DNA of 64,000 nucleotides from Actinokineospora iranica (GCF_900101685.1 NZ_FMZZ01000009.1:62001-126000), one strand, 5' to 3'; shown: positions 21,796 through 31,291, counted from the stretch's first letter. Translations and numbers: made by a program. Notes: a model not told the origin generated them from the sequence alone.

Positions 21796-22434
21796 ATGAG
21801 GGACGGCGTGCAGGTCCGGACACGGCACACGCCCGCGTTCGGGGTGGCCAGGCTGGTGCTGGCCCCGGGTGAGGCGGTCCAGGCGGAATCCACGGCGATG
21901 CTCGCCACCAGTTACGGCGTGCACGTCGAGGCGCGCGGCCGGGGCAGGGGCAAACTGCGGCCCGCGGTGTTTACCGCGCCGCCGGAAGGCGGGTGGGTCG
22001 ACGTCGCGCCCGCGCTCCCCGGCGAAGTCCACGCGCTCGACCTGGACGGGACCGCGGCGTGGTGCGTGCGCGGAGGCAGCTGGCTCGCGGTGGCCAGCAC
22101 GCTGCGCTCGGACTCGCAGTGGCCCGGCTTCCAGGCCCTCTTCGGCGCAGAGCGCGGCTTCCTCGAACACGTCTCCGGGCACGGCACGATCGTGCTGGCC
22201 TGCTGCGGCGCGCTCGACATCGTGGTGCTCGCCGCCGGTGAGCTGATCACCGTCGACCCCGCTCACCTGCTCGCCTACACCGACACCACGCAGTCGCGGC
22301 TGCGCGCGGTGGACCCGTCGGCCGCGCAGTCGGTGCGCACCGGCGAGGGGCTGCTGCTCGACTTCGCCGGCCCCGGCACCCTGCTCACCCAGACCCGCAC
22401 CCCGCGCACCATGGCCGCCTGGCTCGGCCGCTGA
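21796..22434 (+). CDS. AIM24-family protein
   Basis: The 212-residue beta-rich protein fits the AIM24/TIGR00266 family: a repeated beta-strand core with VLAPGEAVQAESTAMLATSYGV, LEHVSGHGTIVLACCGALDIVVLAAGE and ITVDPAHLLAYTDT. The molecular function is unknown; the yeast member affects mitochondrial membrane organisation. The start is the ATG at 21796. It diverges from moeA and precedes the Ser/Thr kinase gene by 80 bp on the same strand. Confidence 0.85.
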   Translation: MRDGVQVRTRHTPAFGVARLVLAPGEAVQAESTAMLATSYGVHVEARGRGRGKLRPAVFTAPPEGGWVDVAPALPGEVHALDLDGTAAWCVRGGSWLAVASTLRSDSQWPGFQALFGAERGFLEHVSGHGTIVLACCGALDIVVLAAGELITVDPAHLLAYTDTTQSRLRAVDPSAAQSVRTGEGLLLDFAGPGTLLTQTRTPRTMAAWLGR

Positions 22435-22514
22435 CTCCAGCGTCGGTCTCGATCAAGCCGCCATCTGGTCGAACCGGACGCGGGAGACACCGGGCGGACG
22501 TTAGGCTCCCGATC

Positions 22515-23801
22515 GTGTCGGAGGACCTCACTGGGCGTCGCCTAGGGCATTACCGGATTGATGGCGTGCTCGGTAAGGGCGGAATGAGCGTGATGTACCG
22601 CGCCACCGACATAAGACTGGGCCGGAAAGTGGCCCTCAAGGTCATCGCAGAACACCTCACCGAAGACCCTGAGTTCCGCGAGCGCTTCGTGGACGAGGCC
22701 CGCAACACCTCGGCCATCGACCACGCCAACGTCGTGCCGCTCTACGACTTCGGCGAGGTCGACGGCCTGCTCTACATCGCGATGCGGCTCGTCGACGGCT
22801 CCGACATGGCCAGCCTGATCAAGGACGGCCCGCTCTCCCCGCAGCGCACGCTCAGCCTGCTCAGCCAGGTCGCCGAGGCGCTGGACAACCTGCACGAGCT
22901 TGGCCTGGTGCACCTCGACGTCAAGCCCGCCAATGTGTTGGTCACCTCGCGTGAGTCGGCGGGCGAGCACATCTACGTCGCGGACTTCGGTCTCACCCGC
23001 CGCGGCGCCACCGGCCACCGCACGCGCGGCGGCGACTTCCTCGGCTCGCCCACCTACGCCGCCCCCGAACACCTGCGCGGAGAACCGGTAGACGGTAGGA
23101 CCGACGCGTACTCGCTTGCCTGCGTGCTCTTCGCGTGCCTGGCCGGGCGCCCACCGTTCCAAGGGCAGGTCCCCGAGGTCATCCAGGGGCACCTGAACCG
23201 CGAACCGCCGTCGCTGACCGAGCAGGTAGCGCTGCCGCCCGCTATAGACGAGGTCATCCGGCGCGGCATGGCCAAGAACCCGGGGCAGCGCTACGGAAGC
23301 TGCCGTGAGCTGGTCGCCGCCGCCCGGCAGGCCCTGTCGAGCGCCCCCCGGCCCACCGTCCCCGCGCAGCGCGGGCCGTTCGCGCCCCAGCCGACCCAGC
23401 ACCAGCCGACCCAGCACCAGCCAAGCCAGCACCAGCCAAGCCAGCACCAGCCAAGCCAGCACCAGCAGCGCCCGCAGGGGCCGCAGCCGTCCCCGGCCGA
23501 GCCGATGCGGCTGCGCCCGCCTGTGCCGGTCGGCAGCACCGCCTTCGGCGCGGAGAAGCGCGGCAACCGGTGGGTCGCGCCGGTCGTCGTCGGCTTGGTG
23601 GCGATCGGGTTAATTATCGCCGCGATCGTGTACTTCGGCGGCGGGTCCGGCGGCGGCCAGCCAAGCGACCCCAGCACCCAGCCCACCGCGCCATCCATCC
23701 AGGTCGGGGGCGGGGAATCGGCCGGTCAGGAGTCCAGCGACGCCCCGCGCACGACCTCGCGCAGGCCGCTTCCGACGATCTCGATCGTGCCCCAGCCCTG
23801 A
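22515..23801 (+). CDS. Transmembrane Ser/Thr protein kinase (PknB-type)
   Basis: The 428-residue protein has a full Hanks kinase domain: Gly loop GKGGMSVMYRA (20-30), Lys42 in VALKVI, catalytic HLDVKPANVLV (Asp135, Lys137, Asn140), DFG 157-159 and APE 183-185. HLD replaces the usual HRD, making it an RD-minus variant. A Gln-rich linker with QHQPS/QHQPT repeats (about 295-316) leads to one membrane helix (VVVGLVAIGLIIAAIVYFG). A short extracytoplasmic Ser/Thr/Pro tail without PASTA repeats follows. It starts at GTG 22515. Confidence 0.9.
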   Translation: MSEDLTGRRLGHYRIDGVLGKGGMSVMYRATDIRLGRKVALKVIAEHLTEDPEFRERFVDEARNTSAIDHANVVPLYDFGEVDGLLYIAMRLVDGSDMASLIKDGPLSPQRTLSLLSQVAEALDNLHELGLVHLDVKPANVLVTSRESAGEHIYVADFGLTRRGATGHRTRGGDFLGSPTYAAPEHLRGEPVDGRTDAYSLACVLFACLAGRPPFQGQVPEVIQGHLNREPPSLTEQVALPPAIDEVIRRGMAKNPGQRYGSCRELVAAARQALSSAPRPTVPAQRGPFAPQPTQHQPTQHQPSQHQPSQHQPSQHQQRPQGPQPSPAEPMRLRPPVPVGSTAFGAEKRGNRWVAPVVVGLVAIGLIIAAIVYFGGGSGGGQPSDPSTQPTAPSIQVGGGESAGQESSDAPRTTSRRPLPTISIVPQP

Positions 23802-23824
23802 CCTGCGTTTCTTGCACTCCGGTG

Positions 23825-23857
23825 CCCCGAGTGCTAAACACGACTTAGCACTCGGGG
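23825..23857. promoter_or_regulatory. Perfect 13-bp inverted repeat overlapping CIRCE
   Basis: CCCCGAGTGCTAA (23825-23837) and TTAGCACTCGGGG (23845-23857) are exact inverted copies around a 7-nt loop. The right arm is also the left arm of the CIRCE element, so three HrcA half-sites lie in a row. The hairpin could also end the kinase transcript. Confidence 0.8.
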
Positions 23858-23871
23858 TCTCCGAGTGCCAG
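23845..23871 (+). promoter_or_regulatory. CIRCE operator (HrcA site) of groEL
   Basis: TTAGCACTC - 9 nt - GAGTGCCAG matches CIRCE (TTAGCACTC-N9-GAGTGCTAA) with a perfect left arm and two mismatches at the right end. It lies 100 bp upstream of groEL, so heat-shock control by HrcA is expected. Confidence 0.9.
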
Positions 23872-23887
23872 AAGGTCGGGACGGTGA

Positions 23888-25597
<1,710 letters not shown>

Positions 25598-25632
25598 TCC
25601 AGGCCAGGTAAGAGGCGCGGGTAGAAGCGCAG

Positions 25633-25670
25633 ACGAAGGCCCGGTCCGCACCAGCGGACCGGGCCTTCGT
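25633..25670 (+). terminator. Strong hairpin terminator of groEL
   Basis: A 17-bp perfect stem (25633-25649 with 25654-25670, core GGCCCGGTCCGC) has a 4-nt loop and lies 36 bp after the groEL stop. There is no long U-tract, as is common in actinomycetes. Confidence 0.85.
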
Positions 25671-25736
25671 CATGTCCGCGCAGAGAACGCCGGTGGCTGA
25701 ACACGTGTGCGAATCCGCTGGCACTACTCTGAAACG

Positions 25737-26345
25737 ATGTTGTGCAGCGCCGGTCCGCCTGGTCCGGAACCCGCGTCCCTGGCGTTCGCGGACGAGTCGT
25801 TTATGGAGCTAGCCGGTGGCGGCTTCTACGTGCTGGCTGCGGCAGTGTTCGCGCCGGTGGACCAAGGTGCCGCACGGGCAGCGATGCTGGGCTTGCGGGG
25901 GACTCGCGATACCCGGAAACTGCACTGGAACGAGATGGACATCCGCCAGCGGGTTTCCGCAGCCCGAGAAGTCGCGGCTTTGGGCGGGCTGCATGTGGTC
26001 ACTGTGGGGGCACCCGTGCCGAACACTCGGCAGGAGCGGGCGCGGGCGATGTGCCTGGAACGACTGGTGACGGAACTTCACGGCTATGGTGTGGTCGAGC
26101 TGTTTGTGGAAAGCCGCACGAAGGAACTCGACGAGCGCGATGTCAAAACGATCATTGGAGCTCGCTTCCACCTGCCCAAAGGTTCCAGGTTCCACGTCGA
26201 TCACGCTCGCGGTGCGGATGAGCCCTTGTTTTGGGTCGCTGACATCGTCGCGGGCGCGGTGCGCGCACACCACATCGGAGACCCTACTTACCGGCGCCTT
26301 CTTGACGACTGCGTCTACGAGATCGATGTGCTCACCGGATGTTGA
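25737..26345 (+). CDS. DUF3800-like protein
   Basis: The 202-residue protein begins with an acidic-metal-site look (LAFADESFMELAGGGFYVLAAAVF), continues with KLHWNEM, a region on family members' fold (VVELFVESRTKELDERDVK) and ends with DEPLFWVADIVAGAVRAHHIGD. These fit DUF3800, a predicted RNase H-fold nuclease-like family often found in accessory and mobile-element contexts. No partner gene is evident. Codon use is somewhat less GC-biased than in its neighbours, and the flanking DNA is AT-richer, so it may be acquired. Confidence 0.65.
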   Translation: MLCSAGPPGPEPASLAFADESFMELAGGGFYVLAAAVFAPVDQGAARAAMLGLRGTRDTRKLHWNEMDIRQRVSAAREVAALGGLHVVTVGAPVPNTRQERARAMCLERLVTELHGYGVVELFVESRTKELDERDVKTIIGARFHLPKGSRFHVDHARGADEPLFWVADIVAGAVRAHHIGDPTYRRLLDDCVYEIDVLTGC

Positions 26346-26357
26346 CCGGGCATGCGT

Positions 26358-26397
26358 AAGGCCAGGGTCCCGGTCTGCCCCAGGTGCACCTGGCCTT
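26358..26397 (+). terminator. Possible terminator after the DUF3800 gene
   Basis: AAGGCCAGG (26358-26366) pairs exactly with CCTGGCCTT (26389-26397) across a 22-nt loop, starting 13 bp after the stop codon. Confidence 0.45.
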
Positions 26398-26539
26398 GCG
26401 ACTTGCCCACCACCCACGATGGTGGACTCCAGTACAGCTTAGCAGATGACGAACCGAGTTGACCCGGTTCGCTTCGTCAAGAGCGGCAGCTCGGGGACGA
26501 CTGGACGGCCCGGAGACGCCTGGCTCACCTGCTGGGCGC

Positions 26540-26568
26540 GGGACAAGTGTGTCGGGACGCGCTATATT
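26540..26568 (+). promoter_or_regulatory. Probable promoter of the HelD-type helicase gene
   Basis: GGGACA (26540-26545), a 17-bp spacer and TATATT (26563-26568) match the -35/-10 layout well. The leader would be about 65 nt long and include the hairpin at 26591-26609. Confidence 0.5.
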
Positions 26569-26583
26569 GAACGGTCTGCGCAC

Positions 26584-26609
26584 AAAAAAAGACGCCTTGA
26601 TAAGGCGTC
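26584..26609 (-). terminator. Intrinsic-terminator-like hairpin, minus strand, in the helicase leader
   Basis: GACGCCTT-GAT-AAGGCGTC (26591-26609) is a perfect 8-bp stem. On the minus strand it is followed by a run of seven T residues (26590-26584), a classic Rho-independent terminator, which is rare in this kind of genome. On the plus strand it forms a hairpin in the helicase 5' leader. Confidence 0.65.
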
Positions 26610-26641
26610 GCAAAATGAATTGTATGGCATGTGGAGGCCGA

Positions 26642-28888
26642 TTGTCAACCGAGATCGACGTGGAGCAGGAATACGTCACCATGCTCTACGCGCACCTCGA
26701 TGAACTGCGCGCGGACACCGACACGCGGTTGGCCAGGACGCTGCGGGAGACCAGTAGCAACCCGCAGGCCATGACGCAGCGGGACGCCGCGACGGCGCAC
26801 TACAGCGAGCAGTTGGCGCAGTACGGGGCGGTGGAGAACGGGCTGTGCTTCGGCAGGCTCGACTTCGCCGACGGGGAACGCAGCTACATCGGGCGCATCG
26901 GGCTGTTCGACGACGAAGGCGACTACGAGCCGCTGCTCATGGACTGGCGCGCGCCCGCCAGCAGGCCGTTCTACCTGGCCACGGCGGCGTCGCCGGATGG
27001 GGTCCGCAGGCGCAGGCACATCCGGACTTCCCAGCGGAAGGTCACCGGGCTCGATGACGAGGTGCTCGACCTCGGCGCGGGGGAGCAGGACGTCCACCAA
27101 GGCCTCACCGGTGAGGCCGCCCTGCTGTCCGCGCTGAACGCCTCGCGCACCGGGCGGATGAGCGACATCGTCGAGACGATCCAGGCCGAGCAGGACGAGA
27201 TCATCCGATCCGGGCTTAACGGTGTGCTGGTAGTGCAGGGTGGTCCGGGCACCGGTAAGACCGCCGTGGCGCTGCACCGCGCCGCTTACCTGCTTTACAC
27301 CTTCCGCCAGCAGCTTTCCCGGCGCGGCGTGCTGATCATCGGTCCGAACGCGACCTTCCTCAAGTACATCGGGCAGGTTCTCCCGTCGCTCGGTGAGACC
27401 GGTGTCCTCCTGCAGACCGTCGGCGAGCTGTACCCCGGCGTGCGCGGTACCCGGCCCGAGCCCGCCCGCGCCGCCGAGATCAAGGGGCGCATCGACATGG
27501 TGGACGCGCTCAAGAAGGCCGTGCGGGACCGCCAAGAGGTACCGGACGAGCCGATAGTGCTGACCGTCGAGCGTGAGGAACTCGTCCTCGACCCGGCGAT
27601 GGTCAAGGCAGCCCGCGCAAGAGCCCGCCGGTCACGCAAACCGCACAACGAGGCGCGGCCTTTGTTCGCAGAAGAGATCGTCGCCGCGTTGGCGCGGCAA
27701 GAGGCCGAGCGGTTGGGCGCGGAGTTCCTCGACGGGGACGACCTGGCCGACATCCGCCGGGAAATGGCCGAGGACGACGTCGTCCAAGCCGCCGTCGAGC
27801 GGCTCTGGCCCCTGCTGACCCCGCAGCGCTTCCTGTCCGACCTCTACGCCTCCGCCGACCGGCTCGCCTTCGCGCTGCCGCACCTCGCCGACGACGACCG
27901 CGCCCTGCTGCTGCGCTCGCCCCGGCTCGGCTGGACCGCCGCCGACGCCCCGCTGCTCGACGAGGCCGCCGAACTCCTCGGCGTGGACGACCGCGCCGAG
28001 CGCGCCGCCGCCGAGCGCCGCCGCCGCGACGAGCAGGACTACGCCCAGGGCGTCCTCGACATCCTGCAGATGGAGGACGACGCCGACCCCGACATCCTCA
28101 CCGCATACGACCTGATCGACGCGGGCCGCCTCGCCGAGCGCCACGACGACGAGGACTACCGCACCGCCGCCGAGCGCGCGGCGGCCGACCGGACATGGAC
28201 GTTCGGGCACGTCATCGTGGACGAGGCGCAGGAACTGTCCGCGATGGCCTGGCGGGTCCTCATGCGCCGCTGCCCGTCCCGCTCGATGACCCTGGTCGGC
28301 GACGTCGCCCAGACCGGCGCCCTGGCAGGCACGGACACCTGGGCGGCCATCCTCGCCCCCTATGTGGCCGACCGCTGGCGGCTTGCCGAGCTGACGGTCA
28401 ACTACCGGACACCAGCCGAAGTGATGGCGGTGGCCGCGGACGTCCTGGCCGAGCTGACAACGGACCTGGCCCCACCCAGTTCGGTCCGCGAAACCGGCAT
28501 CGAACCATGGCGACTCCGCGTGCCCGAGACCGAGCTGGCAGGCACCCTGGCCAAGCTGGCCGCCACCGAAACGGGGCAGGGCACACTCGCCGTGCTGGTC
28601 CCGGAGTCACTGGCCGACGAGGTGGGCCGCGCCGTCGCCGAGGCCGTCCCGGACGCGGCATTGGGGGAGCGCCCCGAACTGGAAAGCCGCGTGGTGGTCC
28701 TCACGGTCCGCCAGTCGAAGGGCCTGGAGTTCGACGCCGTGCTCCTGGCCGAGCCAACCCGGGTGATCACCGAGTCAGCACGCGGCATGAACGACCTCTA
28801 CGTCGCCCTGACCCGCGCCACCCAACGCGTCGGCGTAGTCCACGCCGCCGATTTGCCACCGATGCTGGCCCGCCTCGCCCCACGCTGA
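26642..28888 (+). CDS. HelD/HelR-type superfamily 1 helicase associated with RNA polymerase
   Basis: The protein is about 748 residues. It has an N-terminal coiled helical arm (EQEYVTMLYAHLDELRADTDTRLARTL), Walker A VVQGGPGTGKTAVALHRAAYLLY, a middle insertion rich in charged helices, Walker B HVIVDEAQELSAMAWRVL and late motifs LTVNYRTPAEV and SKGLEFDAVLL...LYVALTRATQRVGVVH. This is the HelD layout. HelD proteins displace DNA and inhibitors such as rifamycins from RNA polymerase; resistance here is untested. I choose the TTG at 26642, 4 nt after a GGAGG ribosome site. Confidence 0.88.
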   Translation: MSTEIDVEQEYVTMLYAHLDELRADTDTRLARTLRETSSNPQAMTQRDAATAHYSEQLAQYGAVENGLCFGRLDFADGERSYIGRIGLFDDEGDYEPLLMDWRAPASRPFYLATAASPDGVRRRRHIRTSQRKVTGLDDEVLDLGAGEQDVHQGLTGEAALLSALNASRTGRMSDIVETIQAEQDEIIRSGLNGVLVVQGGPGTGKTAVALHRAAYLLYTFRQQLSRRGVLIIGPNATFLKYIGQVLPSLGETGVLLQTVGELYPGVRGTRPEPARAAEIKGRIDMVDALKKAVRDRQEVPDEPIVLTVEREELVLDPAMVKAARARARRSRKPHNEARPLFAEEIVAALARQEAERLGAEFLDGDDLADIRREMAEDDVVQAAVERLWPLLTPQRFLSDLYASADRLAFALPHLADDDRALLLRSPRLGWTAADAPLLDEAAELLGVDDRAERAAAERRRRDEQDYAQGVLDILQMEDDADPDILTAYDLIDAGRLAERHDDEDYRTAAERAAADRTWTFGHVIVDEAQELSAMAWRVLMRRCPSRSMTLVGDVAQTGALAGTDTWAAILAPYVADRWRLAELTVNYRTPAEVMAVAADVLAELTTDLAPPSSVRETGIEPWRLRVPETELAGTLAKLAATETGQGTLAVLVPESLADEVGRAVAEAVPDAALGERPELESRVVVLTVRQSKGLEFDAVLLAEPTRVITESARGMNDLYVALTRATQRVGVVHAADLPPMLARLAPR

Positions 28889-29028
28889 CCGGTCGCCCGC
28901 TTGCGCCCCACAGCCCCCCCACAACAAACCCCACTGGGGCCGAGGGTGCGGTAATAGCCGGTCAGCCCTCTGGAGCTGGCCCTTCGGGATGGGAAGACAG
29001 CATCTAAACGCCCGAGGCGGCGCAGCCG

Positions 29029-29056
29029 GAACATCCCCGCGTGCGCGGGGAAGACA
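29029..29056 (+). CRISPR. Solitary type I-E-like CRISPR repeat
   Basis: The 28-nt segment begins GGAACATCCCCGCGTG and ends GCGCGGGGAAGAC. It carries the palindromic core CCCCGCGTGCGCGGGG typical of type I-E repeats in actinomycetes. Only one clear copy is present. An upstream segment ending in GGGAAGAC (28972-28999) is a very weak second copy. No cas genes are in the window, so this looks like an orphan or degenerate remnant. Confidence 0.7.
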
Positions 29057-29074
29057 CTTGTTGACCTGCGGGGA

Positions 29075-29563
29075 CTACAGCACAACGGTAGGAGTGACGA
29101 CAGTCTTGGGCCTGGCCCCGCCAGTCATCCGAACCAAGATCTGAGTAGTGCCTCTAGGCACCTCGGTAAGCACAAACCGCCCACCCTCATCAGCCGTCGT
29201 GGCGGAAGAGCCGTGGTCGGCGACCCGAACCTCCACAGCGTGCTCGCCAGCGGGAACCAGCCAGCCGTCTATCCGCTGGCGTTCACCTGTGCGGGTGACG
29301 TTGACCATGACGGTGAGGTCACCCACGAAGAACGTGATGGTGCCGGGGGCGCCGCCGCGGACGCCGACCAGGGGACGCTGATCGGCCCACCGGGCGGCTT
29401 CGAGTTCGACCTCGGCGTCGATGTCCTCGATGGCGATGGCGAACTGGGAGCGCTCGACGAGCCCGTCCGGAACCGGGTCGAACTCGTCCATCAGCCTGGC
29501 TACCTGGGCCAGCCAGAAGTCCTGCTCGGCCGGTTCCATCTCGTAGTCGTCCATGGTCCTCAT
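29075..29563 (-). CDS. Hypothetical protein coupled to an ECF sigma factor
   Basis: The 162-residue protein is acidic at the N-terminus. Its C-terminal half looks like a carboxypeptidase-regulatory/Ig-like beta domain (GWLVPAGEHAVEVRV, GGRFVLTEVPRGTTQILVRM). No membrane segment or zinc-binding anti-sigma motif is seen. The ATG at 29563 overlaps the sigma-factor stop (ATGA), so the two are co-translated. It may be a partner or regulator of the sigma factor; this is inference from context only. Confidence 0.75.
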   Translation of the reverse strand: MRTMDDYEMEPAEQDFWLAQVARLMDEFDPVPDGLVERSQFAIAIEDIDAEVELEAARWADQRPLVGVRGGAPGTITFFVGDLTVMVNVTRTGERQRIDGWLVPAGEHAVEVRVADHGSSATTADEGGRFVLTEVPRGTTQILVRMTGGARPKTVVTPTVVL

Positions 29564-30291
29564 CTGCCACCATCCCCATCGTCGTACAAGGCGCGCAAGG
29601 AGTTGAGGCAACGTCCTCGTGTCGGCCCGATGCTGCCGTGCGGCATCCCCATCGCCTCGGCGACGATGCGGTACTCGGCACGACCGGCCAGGACGGTCAG
29701 GCGCAGCAGCTCCTGACAGCGCTGGTCCAACTTGTGGAACGCCGACCACAGCCGGTGGTCGCGTTCACCGCGCAGGGCTTCCGCCTCGGGCATCGGCTCC
29801 GTGCTGGGCACGTGCTCGGCCACTTCCGGCGACAGCTCGACCTGCGCGGCCCCTCGCTGACGGGTTCGGATCGCTTCGCGGCGGGTGGTGGTGATCAGCC
29901 AGCCGACCAGGGCTCTTGGCTCGGCGAGCCGGTCGACGTGGCGCAGCAGCGCCAGCCAGACCGTCTGCACGACGTCCTCGGCCGTGGACCGGTCGATGCC
30001 GGTCCCTCTGGCCACGTGCCAGACCAACGGCGTGAGTTCGGCGACCAGCACGTCGAGCGCGCTCCGGTCGCCTTCCCGCGCCGCGATCATGCACGCCGCG
30101 TGGCGCTCCGACCCTTCCAGCCCCTCCCATGGCGGGTTGGTCCTTACCGTTCGGAGCTCGGTCACCGCTCCCACCCCATCCTTCATATCCCGGGGTTGTG
30201 CATTCTGGTGGCACTGGCTACATCGTCCGACCGCGGCATGACGCGTCTTACCGCGGCATCCCTCACTCGAACAGGTGAAGCTGTCCTCCAT
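29560..30291 (-). CDS. ECF-type RNA polymerase sigma factor
   Basis: Region 2 is clear (LVAELTPLVWHVARGTGIDRSTAEDVVQTVWLALLRHVDRL) and so is region 4 (LDQRCQELLRLTVLAGRAEYRIVAEAMGMPHGSIGPTRGRCLNSLRAL). I extend the start to the ATG at 30291, 5 nt after an AAGGGA ribosome site. This adds an N-terminal segment with Cys-x4-Cys and Cys-x2-Cys (FTCSSEGCRGKTRHAAVGRC), possibly a zinc knuckle. Codon bias is weaker there, so a start at ATG 30186 or GTG 30165 remains possible. Confidence 0.85.
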   Translation of the reverse strand: MEDSFTCSSEGCRGKTRHAAVGRCSQCHQNAQPRDMKDGVGAVTELRTVRTNPPWEGLEGSERHAACMIAAREGDRSALDVLVAELTPLVWHVARGTGIDRSTAEDVVQTVWLALLRHVDRLAEPRALVGWLITTTRREAIRTRQRGAAQVELSPEVAEHVPSTEPMPEAEALRGERDHRLWSAFHKLDQRCQELLRLTVLAGRAEYRIVAEAMGMPHGSIGPTRGRCLNSLRALYDDGDGGR

Positions 30292-30757
30292 CAGTGTCCC
30301 TTGAGCGCATACGGCACGCAGGCGAGTGCCTGCCCTTCGCCGTGCTGGGCTAGGTCGACCGGATCGCCCCGGTGCGATTCGATCGCCTAGTCGGCATCCT
30401 CCGCCGACGGACGCCGCGACGCCATCCCTGGCTCCTGTTCGGGTCGAAGAATCACAAAATATGTGGCGGCCGGACCGGTCCCCTGCACCCGTCCGGCCGC
30501 CACGGCCCCGTGGTCTCACTCGAATGCCCGGTGGACGTCATCGGCGGCGAGCGCCGGGTGCACCGGAAAGTCTTGGGTGTCACGCCGCTGGACGCGGGCG
30601 GTGGTGATCTCCGGCGGGTGCGGCCGACCAGGACACATGCTTCCCTCCGGAGCGGAAGAGTATTTTTACTCTGACACTGGTAAGAGGGGCGTCCGCGACC
30701 GTGGATACGTCCTGGCCCGGCGGCTTCGCGCCGTGGCACAGATGTGCCAAGCCGGTT
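30292..30757. other. Region without a recognisable gene
   Basis: This stretch lies between the sigma-factor gene and the small membrane-protein genes, all on the minus strand. It holds a strong hairpin (30463-30503) and a small AT-rich AGAGTATTTTTACTCT stem at about 30655. I see no supported coding sequence. Confidence 0.6.
30463..30503 (-). terminator. Hairpin with U-rich flank, minus strand
   Basis: GTGGCGGCCGGAC (30463-30475) pairs exactly with GTCCGGCCGCCAC (30491-30503). On the minus strand the stem is followed by ATATTTTGTGATT, so it is a plausible terminator for the minus-strand genes at 30758-31291. Confidence 0.65.
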
Positions 30758-31075
30758 TCAGACTGTCAGCAGCACCAGCATGGCGCCGACGGCGAGCAGT
30801 GTGCCGACCACGAGGGTTCCGCAGCCCAGCAGGACTGTCCGGCGGGTCGTCAGCGCGCGGATGGCCAGCACGACGGCGGTGGCCACGGTGAGCAGGGTGA
30901 TGGCCGAGTACGCCACCGCCGCGGCGACCGGTGAGCCGTGCCCGCGGACCAGCGCCGGTCCGAAGACCACGAGCAGGAAGCACACCACCCCGCCCGCGGC
31001 GAACAGCGCGGCCGACGCGAGCAGCACGAGCGCCTTCGCGGTCCCCGTCCGCGACACCGGCTGCTGGTCGGCCAC
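30758..31075 (-). CDS. Small membrane protein of unknown function
   Basis: The 105-residue protein has three clear hydrophobic helices (ALVLLASAALFAAGGVVCFLLVV, VAYSAITLLTVATAVVLAI, VLLGCGTLVVGTLLAVGAMLVLL). The first is preceded by a short polar N-terminus. It lies 9 bp after the PspC gene on the same strand, so they are probably co-transcribed. No family is recognised. Confidence 0.7.
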   Translation of the reverse strand: MADQQPVSRTGTAKALVLLASAALFAAGGVVCFLLVVFGPALVRGHGSPVAAAVAYSAITLLTVATAVVLAIRALTTRRTVLLGCGTLVVGTLLAVGAMLVLLTV

Positions 31076-31084
31076 GCGCCGACC

Positions 31085-31291
31085 TTAGTGCTCGTCTTCC
31101 GGCAGGAGAATCCAGCAGGCCAGGTAGATCAGCGCGCCGCTGCCGAAGCCCAGCAGGGTCGCGGCGACCAGGATGATCCGGATCAGGGCGGCGTCGGCGC
31201 CGAGCATCCGCGCGGCGCCCCCGCAGACCCCGGCGACCATGCGGTCGGTGCGGCTGCGGCGGAGCTTGCGGGTTTTGATGTCGTTCGTCAT
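31085..31291 (-). CDS. PspC-domain protein
   Basis: The 68-residue protein is almost entirely a PspC domain: KLRRSRTDRMVAGVCGGAARMLGADAALIRIILVAATLLGF, then a second helix YLACWILLPEDE. PspC proteins sense or relay envelope stress. In actinomycetes short stand-alone forms are common, and longer ones fuse to histidine kinases. Its start has no strong ribosome site. It heads a two-gene operon with the membrane protein at 30758. Confidence 0.88.
   Translation of the reverse strand: MTNDIKTRKLRRSRTDRMVAGVCGGAARMLGADAALIRIILVAATLLGFGSGALIYLACWILLPEDEH

Noticed and set aside
26530-26560. Rifamycin-associated element (RAE) before the HelD gene
   Set aside because: Only GACAAG resembles the right half of the element as I remember it. 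The left arm is missing, so it is not an RAE by this reading.
28972-28999. Second CRISPR repeat upstream of the clear one
   Set aside because: Only about 17 of 28 positions match, and the gap gives a 57-nt rather than a 61-nt period, so I do not call it a repeat copy.
30372-30674. Plus-strand frame between the sigma-factor and membrane-protein genes
   Set aside because: It runs through a strong hairpin and encodes no recognisable domain, with no ribosome site.
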